Source: Ditylenchus dipsaci (lineage: Eukaryota; Nematoda; Chromadorea; Rhabditida; Anguinidae). Taken from it: a DNA stretch of 64,000 nucleotides. The notes below the pieces were generated by a model that was not told where the DNA came from, did no database searches, and was given only the letters and a program-made list of their open reading frames with translations. Location of the stretch: contig SADC01000342.1 of the NCBI GenBank assembly GCA_004194705.1, positions 1-64,000 of the forward strand. Direction: 5' to 3'. Positions 22,051 through 31,930 of this stretch are shown piece after piece; within the stretch, counting starts at the first letter, position 1, and every line of letters starts with the position of its first letter. The position numbers and the translations under genes are program-made.

Positions 22051-22499
22051 TTAATCGCTTTGGTACTTTTCTAGATGAGCGCCAATTGAGACGAGGAATT
22101 CCATCCGAAGTTGCCCACCACCATCGACGTAGTTGGTAACCAGCTGCTTAATTTGATAGGCGGAATAGATTGCTTTTTTCGACCTCATTCCACCTGTCGC
22201 GCGCGCCAACGGATTGTGGAGACGGCTAAACATTATGATTTATATGCACGCTCAAGAAAAAGTAATAGAGAAATTACAGTTCAATCTTCTGTCGCACCTT
22301 CTCCTCATCTGTCTGAAGCTTCAAGATTACATCTGCAAGCGACGGATTGTCATGACTGGAGTACCGATTAAACTGCGTTGAAACGGAGAATTCGAATCCA
22401 TTTGCCATCACGTTTCCGCACCTCACGGAACCTCATTGAATAGCCATTGCAGAAGCCAAGGACATTGCCCCTTTCAGTATGAAATACTCTGACAATTTG
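22051..22499 (-). CDS. Candidate gene carried inside the MULE-like element
   Basis: Reading the minus strand, an acceptor-like CAGTTTAG precedes an open stretch starting QIVRVFHTERGNVLGFC and continuing with MRFREVRKRDGKWIRI. A +1 change of frame near 22390-22398 leads into STQFNRYSSHDNPSLADV and a stop at 22274-22276. A second open segment (22051-22233) ends MEFLVSIGAHLEKYQSD. The codon use is less AT-biased than the flanks. I do not recognise the family. The context suggests a host gene fragment captured by a transposon (Pack-MULE-like), or a poorly preserved element gene. Confidence 0.4.
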
Positions 22500-23081
22500 C
22501 TAAACTGATCGTTAGAGCACATGAAAACAGGTTAAGACGAGAATTTTAAAAGGTTTAATAGAGATGTTTCATTACACCACACAATGGCGCAATTTGAATG
22601 CGGCGCAATTTGCGGTGGCGCAATTTGAATGCGGCGCAATTTGCGGTGGCGCAATTTGAATGCGGCGCAATTTGCGGTGGCGCAATTTGAATGCGGCGCA
22701 ATCTGCGGTGGCGCAATTTAAATGTGGCGCAATTTGCGGTGGCGCAATTTGAATACGGCGCAATTTGAATGTGGCGCAATTTACATTGGCGCAATTTACG
22801 GCGGCGCAATTTGCGGCGGCGCAATTTGAATGTGGCGCAATTTGATATGGCGCAATTTGATATGGCGCAATATGTCGCTGCCCAAAGTGTCAAAGAGTGA
22901 CAGAAAGGCCAAAACAAATGAATCAGATGAAATTCTGAATTAGAAAAATTGATTAAAATTGAAAAAAATTCGATTATTTCCTTTTACGAAAGAAATTTGT
23001 TACGAAAATTCGCTGTTATTAAAAAGTTTCTTACGAAAGTTCGCTCTTACGAAATTGTCTTGTTACGAAAGTTCCTACAGC

Positions 23082-23479
23082 TAGGGTTGACGGCGGTCGC
23101 GGTGCGGTCTTTGTTTTGGAAGGCTGTGTTAACCAATTTTATGATTAGTTTTTTAGATTCTGTTTTTACCGTTCTATTCAGCATGAAAAAAGAGGCGCGG
23201 TCTTTAGAATAATGACGACCACTCCATAAATTGTTTCAGTGATTAAAACGCGTTGGCGCAACAAAAAAAGATTTTTCGACCACTCCAAAAAACGTTTTTT
23301 GTTGCGCCAACGCGTTTAATCACTGAAACAATTTATGGAGTGGTCGTCATTATTCTAAAGACCGCGCCTCTTTTTCATGCTGAATAGAACGGTAAAAACA
23401 GAATTTAAAAAACTAATCAAAAAATTGGTTAACACAGCCTTCCAAAACAAAGACCGCACCGCGACCGCCGTCAACCCTA
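23082..23479. mobile_element. hAT fold-back MITE
   Basis: Two arms of about 185 bp are almost perfect inverted copies, with ends TAGGGTTGACGGCGG and its complement. CCTACAGC flanks both sides (23074-23081, 23480-23487) as an exact 8-bp hAT target duplication. The short centre reads GATTTTTCGACCACTCC. Both arms contain AACGCGTTGGCGCAAC. Confidence 0.9.
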
Positions 23480-23582
23480 CCTACAGCCGTTAATTCGTCC
23501 AAAGTCAATTCGTCCAAATTTGAAATCCAAATCAAGATTTCGCGGGATTTCCATCAAGATTTCCACTGCACAGAAACCCGTG

Positions 23583-23931
23583 CCAGAGTGGCCGAAAGAC
23601 AACAAAATCTGGTCTTTTGGAGGTTTATTGAATGGGGGAGTTAAATTTCTGCTTAAAAACGGTTGAGCGAATCAGAATCGTGATGTGATCGGGTGAATCG
23701 CTCAGAATCACACCACCGAATATCTCAAAACACTCTAACGGCACTAAAACACTGTTAAGGGTCGTTTGGATTGGTCGCAATGTTCGGTGGTGAGATTCTG
23801 AGCGATTAAATCGACCAAATTGCGATTCTGATTCGCTCAACCGTTTTTAAGCAAAAAGTTTAACCCCCCCCCCCATTTAGTAAAGCCCCTAAAAACTAGA
23901 TTTTATGGACTTTCGGCCACTGTGGTATGAG
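23583..23931. mobile_element. Fold-back element, hAT-like ends
   Basis: Ends CCAGAGTGGCCGAAAG and CTTTCGGCCACTGTGG are inverted, and most of the 150-bp arms pair, including TTGAGCGAATCAGAATC. A homopolymer C run (about 23863-23874) faces a GGGGG tract. No matching target duplication was found. Confidence 0.65.
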
Positions 23932-23939
23932 ATCGGTCC

Positions 23940-24130
23940 TTCATAAATTAATCCCCTGATAGGTTATAGGTTCGAATCCCTATGGTAGCGGAATATTTTT
24001 TCCTGACTAATATAGTTTTTAACGAAACAGTAAGCTTTAGGCAGGATAGCAAAACCATCTATAACCTGCTCAAACGGGTGTCCACCTCCATAATCCGAAA
24101 TTTTGGATTTAGCCCAAATTAAACACAAAA
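23940..24130 (+). repeat. SINE-like segment with box B
   Basis: ATAGGTTCGAATCCCTAT has the T-stem and loop symmetry of a tRNA, followed by a T run. The body (GCAAAACCATCTATAACC, then TTTTGGATTTAGCCC) resembles 7860-7930. The tRNA cannot be folded into a full cloverleaf by eye. Confidence 0.5.
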
Positions 24131-24534
24131 CATTATATCTTATATCTTAGCCAAAATCGTGTCCTGAGTATATTTTGTTTATACAGACACAAATTTGGAA
24201 CCCCTGTTCTCAGTAATTTCAGGCTGCGCAGTACTCAGGTGGAAGTCTAAAACACGAGGTATTTAGGGGAATGTATTTTGTATTTAGGGAGAAACACAAC
24301 ACAATGGCGGAGATTTTTTTTAAAAATTTTCACAGAAATTAATTGTGGTTTCCAAATTTGAACTGTTTCATGGGCAAGTGATGGCTCATTTGAAAACATT
24401 AAATGTGAGGAAAATTCGGGTATAAGCATGCAAAATTTAAAAAGAAAAAAACCAGACCAGAGGCATGTAACAAAAGAGCCTCAAATCCACCATTTTTGAC
24501 AACTTTTCGTTTGGTGCCAATTTCGGCGCTATCG

Positions 24535-24745
24535 AACAATCGATTTCCATTTTTTTGCCTTGGTCTCCCCTGTTGTTTTTTTTATTGAAAATGCCTTGGT
24601 CCCCCTTGTCCATTATAGTTATGTTAATAATTAATTAATAATTTATTAACCATGACCACCTTCAAAACAACAGGGGGGACCAAGGCATTTTTTGGTTAAA
24701 AACAACATGGGGGGGGGGGGTAAGACAAAAACGGAAACCGATTGT
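24535..24745. mobile_element. MITE with ACCAAGGC motif
   Basis: Outer ends GAACAATCGATTTCCATT and AACGGAAACCGATTGTCC are inverted. Both arms include CCTTGGTCCCC/GGGGACCAAGG. The centre is an AT-rich palindromic stretch (TTAATAATTAATTAATAA). Confidence 0.6.
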
Positions 24746-25000
24746 CCTATAATGCCCCAATTTCTCCTAATGCACTAACATTTGAATTTTTAACTACCGA
24801 TATGTTGGCAGTGCCTACATATCGGTACGCAGGCGGAAGTGGCTCAATAGAGATTTCGCCGGACTTCATTATGGTCGAATTTGGACGAACTGAATTTTGG
24901 ACGAACTGCATTTATACCGGCGACGGGCATGCCTTTTTAATGCAGCCAAACTAATTCTTTTAAACGGAAAATCAAAAAATCATAGTTTATGTACTTTCAG

Positions 25001-25292
25001 ATAAGGGAGGCATGTGCGACTATGAATTAGACGGAGATCACAAAACAAATGAAAAAATCCCTTTTAAGCAAAATATTTCTTACATAGATTGTCATGGACT
25101 TGACAAAAATGGAGAGATTATCAGTGATGATATTTTAGAAGACAACATCCTCTACCGACTATTACTGCGTAATATTGTGTATGCAGCAGGATTTAACGTC
25201 AGTGTGAAGTTTTTAGACACGATAACAGCGAAACGTAAAAGGTTTCAAAGAGGGTTTTACAACTTATCTATTATATTATCAGTATTATGGAA
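25001..25292 (+). CDS. Candidate orphan exon
   Basis: An acceptor (TACTTTCAG) is followed by a frame reading KGGMCDYELDGDHKTNE, with CHGLDKNGEIISDDILEDN further on and a hydrophobic YRLLLRNIVYAAGF segment. Composition is normal for a protein. Similarity to coding style stops where a mariner-like repeat end (ACAGGGTGTGTCCGAAA) begins at 25297, so the frame beyond that point is not trusted. Family unknown. Confidence 0.4.
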
Positions 25293-25295
25293 GCA

Positions 25296-25620
25296 CAGGG
25301 TGTGTCCGAAAATTCTAGGGTATCAAATGGCCGTAACTTTTTTCAAAGATCGATTTTGAAATTCCGTTTTTACAGATCGGCTTGTCTCACCAATAATATT
25401 TTTTTGGTGTGTAACGCTAAAACACGATTTCTGCTTGCTCCCCCCTAATTTTTGTGTCGGTCCGTGAATGGCTTCTGGAAGAGTAAGACCCAAACCACAG
25501 GGGACCAAGCGAAAATAGTGTTTTTGATATTATACTCTGAAAAAATATTGCCGGCTACAAAAACCGATATGCGAAAACAAAATTTGAGTTCATAATGCTA
25601 CAATTTTCGTTGGTGGGTAT
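25296..25620. repeat. mariner-like MITE remnant
   Basis: The left end ACAGGGTGTGTCCGAAAATT and following GGCCGTAACTTTTTTCAAA resemble the block at 35154-35560. The matching right end is not clear. Confidence 0.45.
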
Positions 25621-25684
25621 TCGACGATTTACGGATTTATTCGTCGATGGTAGCCTATTCCTTGAATGATTAATTAGTTATCGA

Positions 25685-26105
25685 CAGTGATGGGTCCGGA
25701 CCGCCTCGGGGCGCTTAAATGCGCCCCGCACCACCCGGCCCCGGGCGTGGGGTGGTGCCGGGGCTATGGCCGGGTTGGCCTCGGAGCGCTAATACAAATA
25801 GTCCGGGGCGCGGGGCGTGGTTAAGGCGGAATTTGGTGCTGGGGCGGATCACGGGCGCCCGGATTTTTTAAATTTCTCTTAAGACTTTGCAAGATGGCTT
25901 CAATTTTTCGAATTTTAAATCAAATTGGTCTTAGATATCGCGTAGAAGCATAATGGCAGCTTTAAAAAATCTCTGGAACTGCTACATGACCCGTGCGCAC
26001 CGGGGCGCTTCGCCCTGGGGCATGGGGTGGTGCCGCAGCGATAGTCTGGAAAACCTATTGCGTGGGGCGGTACTGGCGCGAAAATTGCCTGGTTACCCAT
26101 CACTG
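25685..26105. mobile_element. hAT MITE, GC-rich interior
   Basis: Ends CAGTGATGGGT and ACCCATCACTG are exact inverted repeats. GTTATCGA flanks both sides (25677-25684, 26106-26113), an exact 8-bp duplication. The interior contains inverted GGGGCG/CGCCCC-rich blocks and is far more GC-rich than the surroundings. Confidence 0.9.
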
Positions 26106-27319
26106 GTTATCGAATCATTATAATTTCTAAAAAAGCTTTGAAAACGCTGAAAAAATATCAAAAACAAATGTGTTCATGGTTGGTCTCGAACTTTCTGATA
26201 TAATATTGGTATTTTGCAGCACATCAACGTCCACAAACAAACTTACTATAATCAAAAAGAATTTTCGTTGACAAACATTAACTTTCACGAATTAACTGGT
26301 AATGAAGCTGCTGGAAAAGAAATTCATTATTAAAAGCCAGTAGAAGCAGTTGCTCAAATCACTTGAGTTATTGGAAAATGGAGAGTTTAAAGAAAAAACT
26401 TCTTGTCTGCATAGTAAGTCTTGTTGAAAATAGCATATAGTCCACTCTCAATTTACCACGAGAATTCCCGACTGGGCACTTATTCGGTTTGGGGGGGGGG
26501 GGGCTTGTCGTTTAAGACATTTAAGAATAGTGTTTAAACGGTACTTATGTCGTTCACATCCACCTTCATTTTTCGATTTTTTCTTGTTTAAAATATGCAA
26601 ATTATATATTTTTTTTTCACATGCATACAATTCAACAATTTGAGACCACAAATAATACATAATATCATTACCAGCAAATTTTCTTTTCCATACAAAATCA
26701 GAGACATAGCTTTGAAAAACTGATCTTTTCAGTGTTCCAATTCTCGGTGTTTACTTCATCAAGCACCAAATCTGATTATTATGACCTGATGTCACTTTTT
26801 GATTTCACGTCTGATAGTGATGTTTTTAAAAAAATTTAAAAATTTTCTGAAAACTCAAATTTTCACGGCACATCACTCAAACCGAGGGCTGAAAAAAAGG
26901 AACAAAAGAGAGAAGATACCTAAGGCCAAAGCGAGAGATGACAGCTAAAATTTCAGTTTTCAGAAAATTTCAAAATAATTTCTAAAAGCATCACTATCAG
27001 GCGTAAAATTTTAAAAGTAACATGAGGTCATAATAATCACTTTTGGCACTTGACAAACAAAACACCGAGAATCGGAGCACTGAAATATGTTTTAGCCTTG
27101 AGGCTTAGACAAAATTAGGCCAGCGTATGTTAGGACCGGCTAGTTCAGGTAACATGTTCGAGCCCGTCCTAAGACACCTACCCTTGCCTAAGCCTGAAGT
27201 CTCTTTTGTTGGATAGGACCAAACGTTGTTTTGTGATAGTTTTCTTTATAGAAAGCTGATTTTTTTAAACGAAAAAATTCGGTACGGTATGCAGTTGGAG
27301 AGAGGAAGCGGCATTTTTC
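26106..27319. other. No gene seen
   Basis: AT-rich, with a G homopolymer at about 26492-26502. The part 26580-26730 (CACATGCATACAATTCAACA, then AAATCAGAGACATAGCTTT) is related to the interior of the hAT element at 55309. The segment 27120-27190 carries the GGCCAGCGTATGTTAGGAC repeat motif. Confidence 0.4.
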
Positions 27320-27920
27320 ATCTATCACAAATACTGTTTAAACGTCTCTTTTGTAACTTTTATATGCTTAAAACCATTAAAAAGCTATTTTCTTACACTT
27401 TCTCACGTCAAAAGTTGATTTTTTTAGAAAAATTTTTTGCCTAAAATTTGACTTTTTGGCAAAAAGTTTTTGCCTTGGGGACCAAGGTAAACTACCTTAT
27501 ATAAGGGTATTTTACCCCGTTTCGGTCACCGGAGCTAGGCAAAAAGAGACTCTATTAGCATTTTATGATCAAGAGTACTTCTCGGAATCATGTCTAAGGT
27601 AAGTGTGTGCGCGCATCTCTAACTCTCAAGCCCCTTGCGCTCCCGAAGGGGGCTTGAGAGTTAAAGGTCGCTTGGAGTTGAGATACGCACACCCACATAC
27701 CTTAAACACAAATCACTCGAAAGTAACTCTGGATGCATAAAAATGTATGCATACCAGAGTTTATTTATGCGGTAGGCCCAGTTAACAAAACTATGTTCAA
27801 CATCTTCCTTTTTACACTAAATTGGCTTATTTTCGGTCCTTTCGCACTCCGAAATAGCCCTATATCCCTTCAAAACGGTCAAAATAAGTATTTAAAACTT
27901 CTTCACAAAAAATTATAATT
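27320..27920 (+). repeat. Hairpin-family MITE
   Basis: The left arm (TATATGCTTAAAACC) leads into GCCTTGGGGACCAAGG, then GCTAGGCAAAAAGAG and the stem TCTAAGGTAAGTGTGTGCGCGC with a diverged loop and return stem. It is a variant of 2722-3370. The right arm is eroded. Confidence 0.6.
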
Positions 27921-27937
27921 TAAATTATTTGTTTAAG

Positions 27938-28506
27938 AAAACATCCTATTCAAACGTCTTGAAGGACTACCTGAACCATCAGAAATAAAAAATATTGACC
28001 TTAAAAAAATAACCACTGTATTGGAAAAGAATTATCCATTTGTCAAAAAGAGGACCCAAAGTTAGGGTCCTATCTTCGTCTCAAACCTGAAAAAGATATA
28101 TTAAGAAATAAAATTTACATGAAATTGTATGAAGAAATCAAGAAAAGCGCTGACAGAGGCTATAAATTTCATGCTGTGAATGAGGCATTAGATAAGCTTT
28201 ACGAGAATTCCTTCAGTGCACAATACAGCGTAGCGGGTGTCAAACAAGCTTTCTACTACTGGATTCTGCTCACTGCTATAAGCACTTACGAGAGTATCGT
28301 CCAGCCCAAACATCTGGGATTTATTCGGGACAATAGCTATGCCAATCGCCTGAAAAAGCTAGAAGAAGCAATAGCACAGGACTTTATTTTCATCAAAGAT
28401 ATTATAAAGTACGAGTCTTACTTGGAGGCTCAAAAACACAACCCGAAGGTGATTTTTTTAAGCAATAATACCGGGTACGGCAAAAGTCTTGCGCTACTCG
28501 GTAATA
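27938..28506 (+). pseudogene. P-loop protein fragment, truncated by repeat
   Basis: From an acceptor-like TTTAAG the frame reads well (FKRLEGLPEPSEIKNIDLKK). It continues in another frame after one apparently missing base near 28050-28055 and stays open through MKLYEEIKKSADRGYKFHAV and QAFYYWILLTAISTYESI. It then reaches KVIFLSNNTGYGKSLALLG, a hydrophobic strand followed by a P-loop-like GYGKS, though the usual leading A/G of Walker A is N here. Right after this a repeat (AGGGCTGTATT) interrupts it. A P-loop NTPase or helicase-like protein is inferred; I do not recognise the family. Confidence 0.5.
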
Positions 28507-28507
28507 C

Positions 28508-28845
28508 CAGGGCTGTATTAAGAGAGGAAGGGAATAATACAGGGGCCACTTTTACGTGGCTCAGGGGGCTTCAAACTCGGACCTTTGATTTTTGCCGAAG
28601 AGGGTTTCACTTCTTTTCGGCCAGAGGCTCAGCCGCCCAAAATACAGCACTCTCTGAGCTCTGGGGCATGCGACAACCGTCGAGATACACACGGCTGATC
28701 GTCATGATCAGAAAAATCGCCATGATCAGTTTGTAAGTGCCCTCAACGCTTAGAGAATTAATACTCTTTGGTACTTATAGGCTCTTATATAAGTGGCTCT
28801 GTTTTGTCCCTTCCCCTCCCAATACAGCCCTTGATCTTTTAAAAT
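28508..28845. mobile_element. AGGGCTGTATT element interrupting the P-loop frame
   Basis: Ends AGGGCTGTATTAAGAGAGGA and CCTCCCAATACAGCCCT are inverted and match the second arm set of 19073-20070 and a solo end at 29402. The reading frame remains open across the first part by chance. Confidence 0.6.
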
Positions 28846-29519
28846 CACCTTTCTGGTCCTTTTATGGCAAAATTATTACTTAAAAATGATTTTGGGCCAC
28901 TCCTAAAAATTCTTGATTTGGAGGGGGGGGGTATAACCGAGTAGCGCCAAAAGTTCTTAATGTTTTTGAAAGAGTCTGGTTAGGCGTAAAATATATTCGA
29001 AAAAATTATTCGCAATACAGTAGAACCTGGATATAACGGCACCCCTGGGGACCAGTGATGTATTTTCGCGATTTTCCGCTCTGGCTCTAAAATCTTAGTT
29101 TACAAAAATTTTCACCGGCTCTTGTTCTAGGCTCTTAACTTGAAAAAATTCGCTCTGGCTCTGACCCTTGCTTGTAGCCAGACCAGAGTCAGAGCCAGAG
29201 ATCGCGGCTAACGTATAAAATAAATTTCTTCGGGAAAAAAAGAAAAGTAAATTCTTGCTTGTCATGGTCTGAATGTGTGCATTTGGTTTCTGAAAAATCG
29301 AAATTTTTCTTTTTTTGCCTTGGTCAGCCAAGTTAAAAAATTTTTAAAAATTAAAAAAAAATTTTTTGTAAATATTTGCTCCTTAACATTTTTAAGGGAA
29401 CTAGGGCTGTATTGGGAGCGAAAGGGAATGAAAGAACCCACTAATCATAGAGTGCCAGGTACCAGGTCAATTCAAACGAGAAATATTCTAAAATAAATTT
29501 TAGTTGAGTTACCTGCGGG

Positions 29520-29949
29520 CGTGGTGCGCAAAACAGATAAATTTATCTGAACCGATAAATTTATCTGCTAGATAAATTTATCGGTCCGATAAAATTTGAT
29601 TTTTAAATAAAAATCATTAGAAAATTAAAAAATGGGTTTCACAGTTGCAAATCTATGGAAATTTTCAAGAATAATAGTGACTAAAATAGTTGATGGGTTT
29701 CGCTAGAAATCCCGGCTGAAAAATTTGAAAACCCATCAGCTATTTTAATCACTATTATTCTTAAAAATTTCTATAGATTTGCAAGTGTGGAACCCATTTT
29801 TTATTTTTTTAATGATTTTTATTTAAGCATCGAATTTTATCTGACCGATAAAATTTTATCTGTCAGATAAAATTTTATCTGTCAGATAAAATTGTATCTG
29901 GCAGATAAATTTATCGGTTCAGATAAATTTATCTGTTTTGCGCACCACG
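29520..29949. mobile_element. Fold-back element with GATAAATTTATC arms
   Basis: Ends CGTGGTGCGCAAAACAG and CTGTTTTGCGCACCACG are exact inverted repeats. CCTGCGGG flanks both sides (29512-29519, 29950-29957), an exact 8-bp duplication. Next come tandem self-palindromic units like AGATAAATTTATCTG, then inverted unique arms meeting near 29707. The class is hAT-like by duplication length, though the end sequence is not typical. Confidence 0.85.
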
Positions 29950-29999
29950 CCTGCGGGTAATAAGTAATCAAAACACTTTTTTCGTTTAATAGTATCGGT

Positions 30000-30065
30000 G
30001 GCCGAAAATTTGGCTAAAATTGGTGGTCGGTTCGATTCCCACTAGAGGTATAATTTTTCCTCGAC
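30000..30065 (+). repeat. tRNA-derived fragment
   Basis: CGGTGGCCGAAAATTTGGC (box A-like) is followed by GGTCGGTTCGATTCCCACT (box B) and a T run. The spacing is short for a functional tRNA, so a SINE head is more likely. Confidence 0.4.
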
Positions 30066-30239
30066 TTTTCCAGAATTTCGTCAAAATAATTCTCGTTTGA
30101 ATTTTGTTGGTACCCGCCTTTCAAAATATTCCTATAGGCGACGGACATCGTAAAAGCCCAAATGCACCCCACCCCTCCAAAGAGTATTTTTCTCTAAGCG
30201 TCCTATTTTGGGTTCCCTTGATTTTTTTTAAGTTTTCTT

Positions 30240-30420
30240 TTTTGCAATATGTAGCGCGCTAACTTGGGCTTAGGTTTAGGCTTAGGCTTTGGCCTTAGGC
30301 TTGGCTTAGATGAAAAAAGTTAGCTTAGAGAAAAATACTCTTTGCAGGGGGTGGGGGTGCACTTGGGTTGCTGTCACGGGCATGCCCCTTCAATTAGCAA
30401 ATATTAGCCTTTTAAAACTA
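30240..30420. repeat. TTAGGC simple repeat and inverted flank
   Basis: A degenerate TTAGGCTTTGGCC tract lies between copies of AGTATTTTTCTCTAAGC and its complement (30183-30335). The same outer sequence recurs near 51630-51800. Confidence 0.45.
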
Positions 30421-30474
30421 ATTGAAATAATAGCATGAACAATCAACAATGCATGCACCGGCGAATCATAAAAA

Positions 30475-31030
30475 TTAGGCTGTACATGTTGAGCACAGCC
30501 GAAGAAATGAAGTGGATGAAATATCTAGATTATGGAAATCTATACTAGTAGTAAACAATACTTTATACAACAAAAAATCTATATCTTTGAAATAAAGTTT
30601 TTGATTGTTAAAACTTGTACAAATATTAGTAAGGTTTTTTCCCATACCATGAGATACTGATGATTTCTTCTGCCTTTCTTCTCCTGGTTTCATGCAGTTG
30701 GTGCTGTTCTTCTTTCCACCATCCAGAGCCAGGCCGTGCGCAGTTTGAAAAACAGTTCGGTTAAAAAACCCGGGTCATGCACTAAACTTACAATTACACA
30801 CAGTATCGGTATGCCACAGAGGCTTCGAGCTCTCAAGTCTAACGGTATGGGTGACCTCAGCCCAACCCTTATCAACCACCTCAATAGTAACGGCGCGGGA
30901 GTCGGCCCACTTCGACGGTCCTGCATGATCGGTCACAAATATGGCGGGTGTGCCTTGCTCAAGCAGTACTCGGATATCCGCTAGCAGTCCAACGAGCAAT
31001 TCGGTGACGGTCGATTCGTCACATATTGCT
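30475..31030 (-). pseudogene. Minus-strand coding remnant with internal TGA
   Basis: One continuous minus-strand frame of about 185 codons contains a single TGA (about 30775-30777). Upstream it reads STVTELLVGLLADIRVLLEQ and KWADSRAVTIEVVDKGWAEV. Downstream, in the same frame, it reads FFNRTVFQTAHGLALDGGKK and MKPGEERQKKSSVSHGMGKN to a TAA/TAG-type stop near 30475. The first part is clearly richer in GC than the surroundings. I do not recognise the family. One nonsense mutation, a sequence error or selenocysteine would all fit; an AT-rich tail with no family match favours a remnant. Confidence 0.45.
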
Positions 31031-31049
31031 TATATTATATGACCATCAA

Positions 31050-31510
31050 CTGTGGCTAGACAGTTGACAGTACAGTGAAACTAGGTCTCTGAATCGATTT
31101 CGACTGTATGGAAAACAGAAAACCGATATTCTTAAGGAAATATGTATTTGTTTTCGTCGCGCACTTGTTGCGTAAACAACAAATAAATAAAATAAATAAA
31201 TAAATAAATATTTTACTATTCATGGCTCTAATATAAAATCCGGTGCAAATTTTGACTTGGTCCCTATGTTGATTGAATGTGATAATGGCTATTAAGATAA
31301 CATTAATGATTACATGAAAAATAACACGGAAGACCAAGGCATCGTTTACATAAAAATCAACAAGGGGTGACCAAGGCAAAATTTGCACTGGATATATCAA
31401 TCAACTCATATCAAATTACCGTTAACTGTGGCTTTACAGTTAACTTTACACTTAAACTGAATTCTATTTCGAGAGTTGACTGTATGGAAAACAAAAGTCC
31501 GCTGTTTTTT
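31050..31510. repeat. Diverged pogo-like and ACCAAGGC repeats
   Basis: A left-end-like TACAGTGAAACTAGG (31071) and a right-end-like CGAGAGTTGACTGTATGG (31470) enclose a microsatellite (AAATA)n at 31180-31210 and a GGGGTGACCAAGGCAAA motif. The pair may be a worn composite. Confidence 0.4.
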
Positions 31511-31578
31511 GCATTAAAAACAGCTTTTCGTGCTGGGACAATTTCAAGTTCAAATTCTTAAAAATATACCATTTTGAC

Positions 31579-31748
31579 TACAGTCGACGCTCTCTATAAC
31601 GACGCTCTTTATAACGATCCGGGAAAAACAACTATTTGGTCCGGAGCTAAGTCATTCAAGTCAAAACGACGCTCACTATAACGACGTTCTCTATAACGAC
31701 TCGGTTTAGCCGGTCCCTTGAGAGTCGTTATAGAGAGCTTCGACTGTA
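31579..31748. mobile_element. pogo/Tigger-like MITE, 170 bp
   Basis: Ends TACAGTCGACGCTCTCTATA and TATAGAGAGCTTCGACTGTA are inverted with TA. The interior alternates ATAACGAC units. A close copy is at 50396-50567 with the same length and internal order (CTAAGTCATTCAAGTCAAAA). Confidence 0.85.
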
Positions 31749-31930
31749 TCTAGAATTTTGCTAAATACGAGAAAGTCTTTAAAATGAATATGCTTGATTT
31801 TTATAGGCCGAGCATATTCACCAATGTGCTCGAGCATATGCTCGTTTCACAACCCTATTTTAAACCCTAGGGCCGACAATTTATTCGGTACGAAACAAAA
31901 TGGGTTCAAACTAGATTTATTTCTAGACTT

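Larger units (their letters stand above)
20656..23488. mobile_element. MULE-like element with satellite arms
   Basis: The ends GGCTGTAGGAAC and GTTCCTACAGCC are exact inverted repeats and the identity continues for about 43 bp. GTTAATTCG flanks both sides (20647-20655, 23489-23497), a perfect 9-bp duplication typical of Mutator-like elements. Inward of the ends are TTTCGTAAGAGCGAA-like tandem units, then satellite blocks of units like ATTGCGCCGCATTCAA (21220-21535) and their inverse (22585-22880). Between the blocks lies a candidate minus-strand gene (22051-22499). A hAT fold-back (23082-23479) has hit the right end. Confidence 0.88.

Noticed and set aside
22111..22371. 86-codon plus frame
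   Set aside because: It is the antisense shadow of the better minus-strand frames in the same transposon.
21220..22880. CRISPR-like regular repeats
   Set aside because: Units are 12-16 bp, degenerate, without unique spacers of constant length, and arranged as inverted arms of a eukaryotic transposon.
24742..24954. 70-codon plus frame next to the 25001 exon
   Set aside because: Its second half reads the dispersed GAATTTTGGACGAACTG repeat, also present inversely near 20610.
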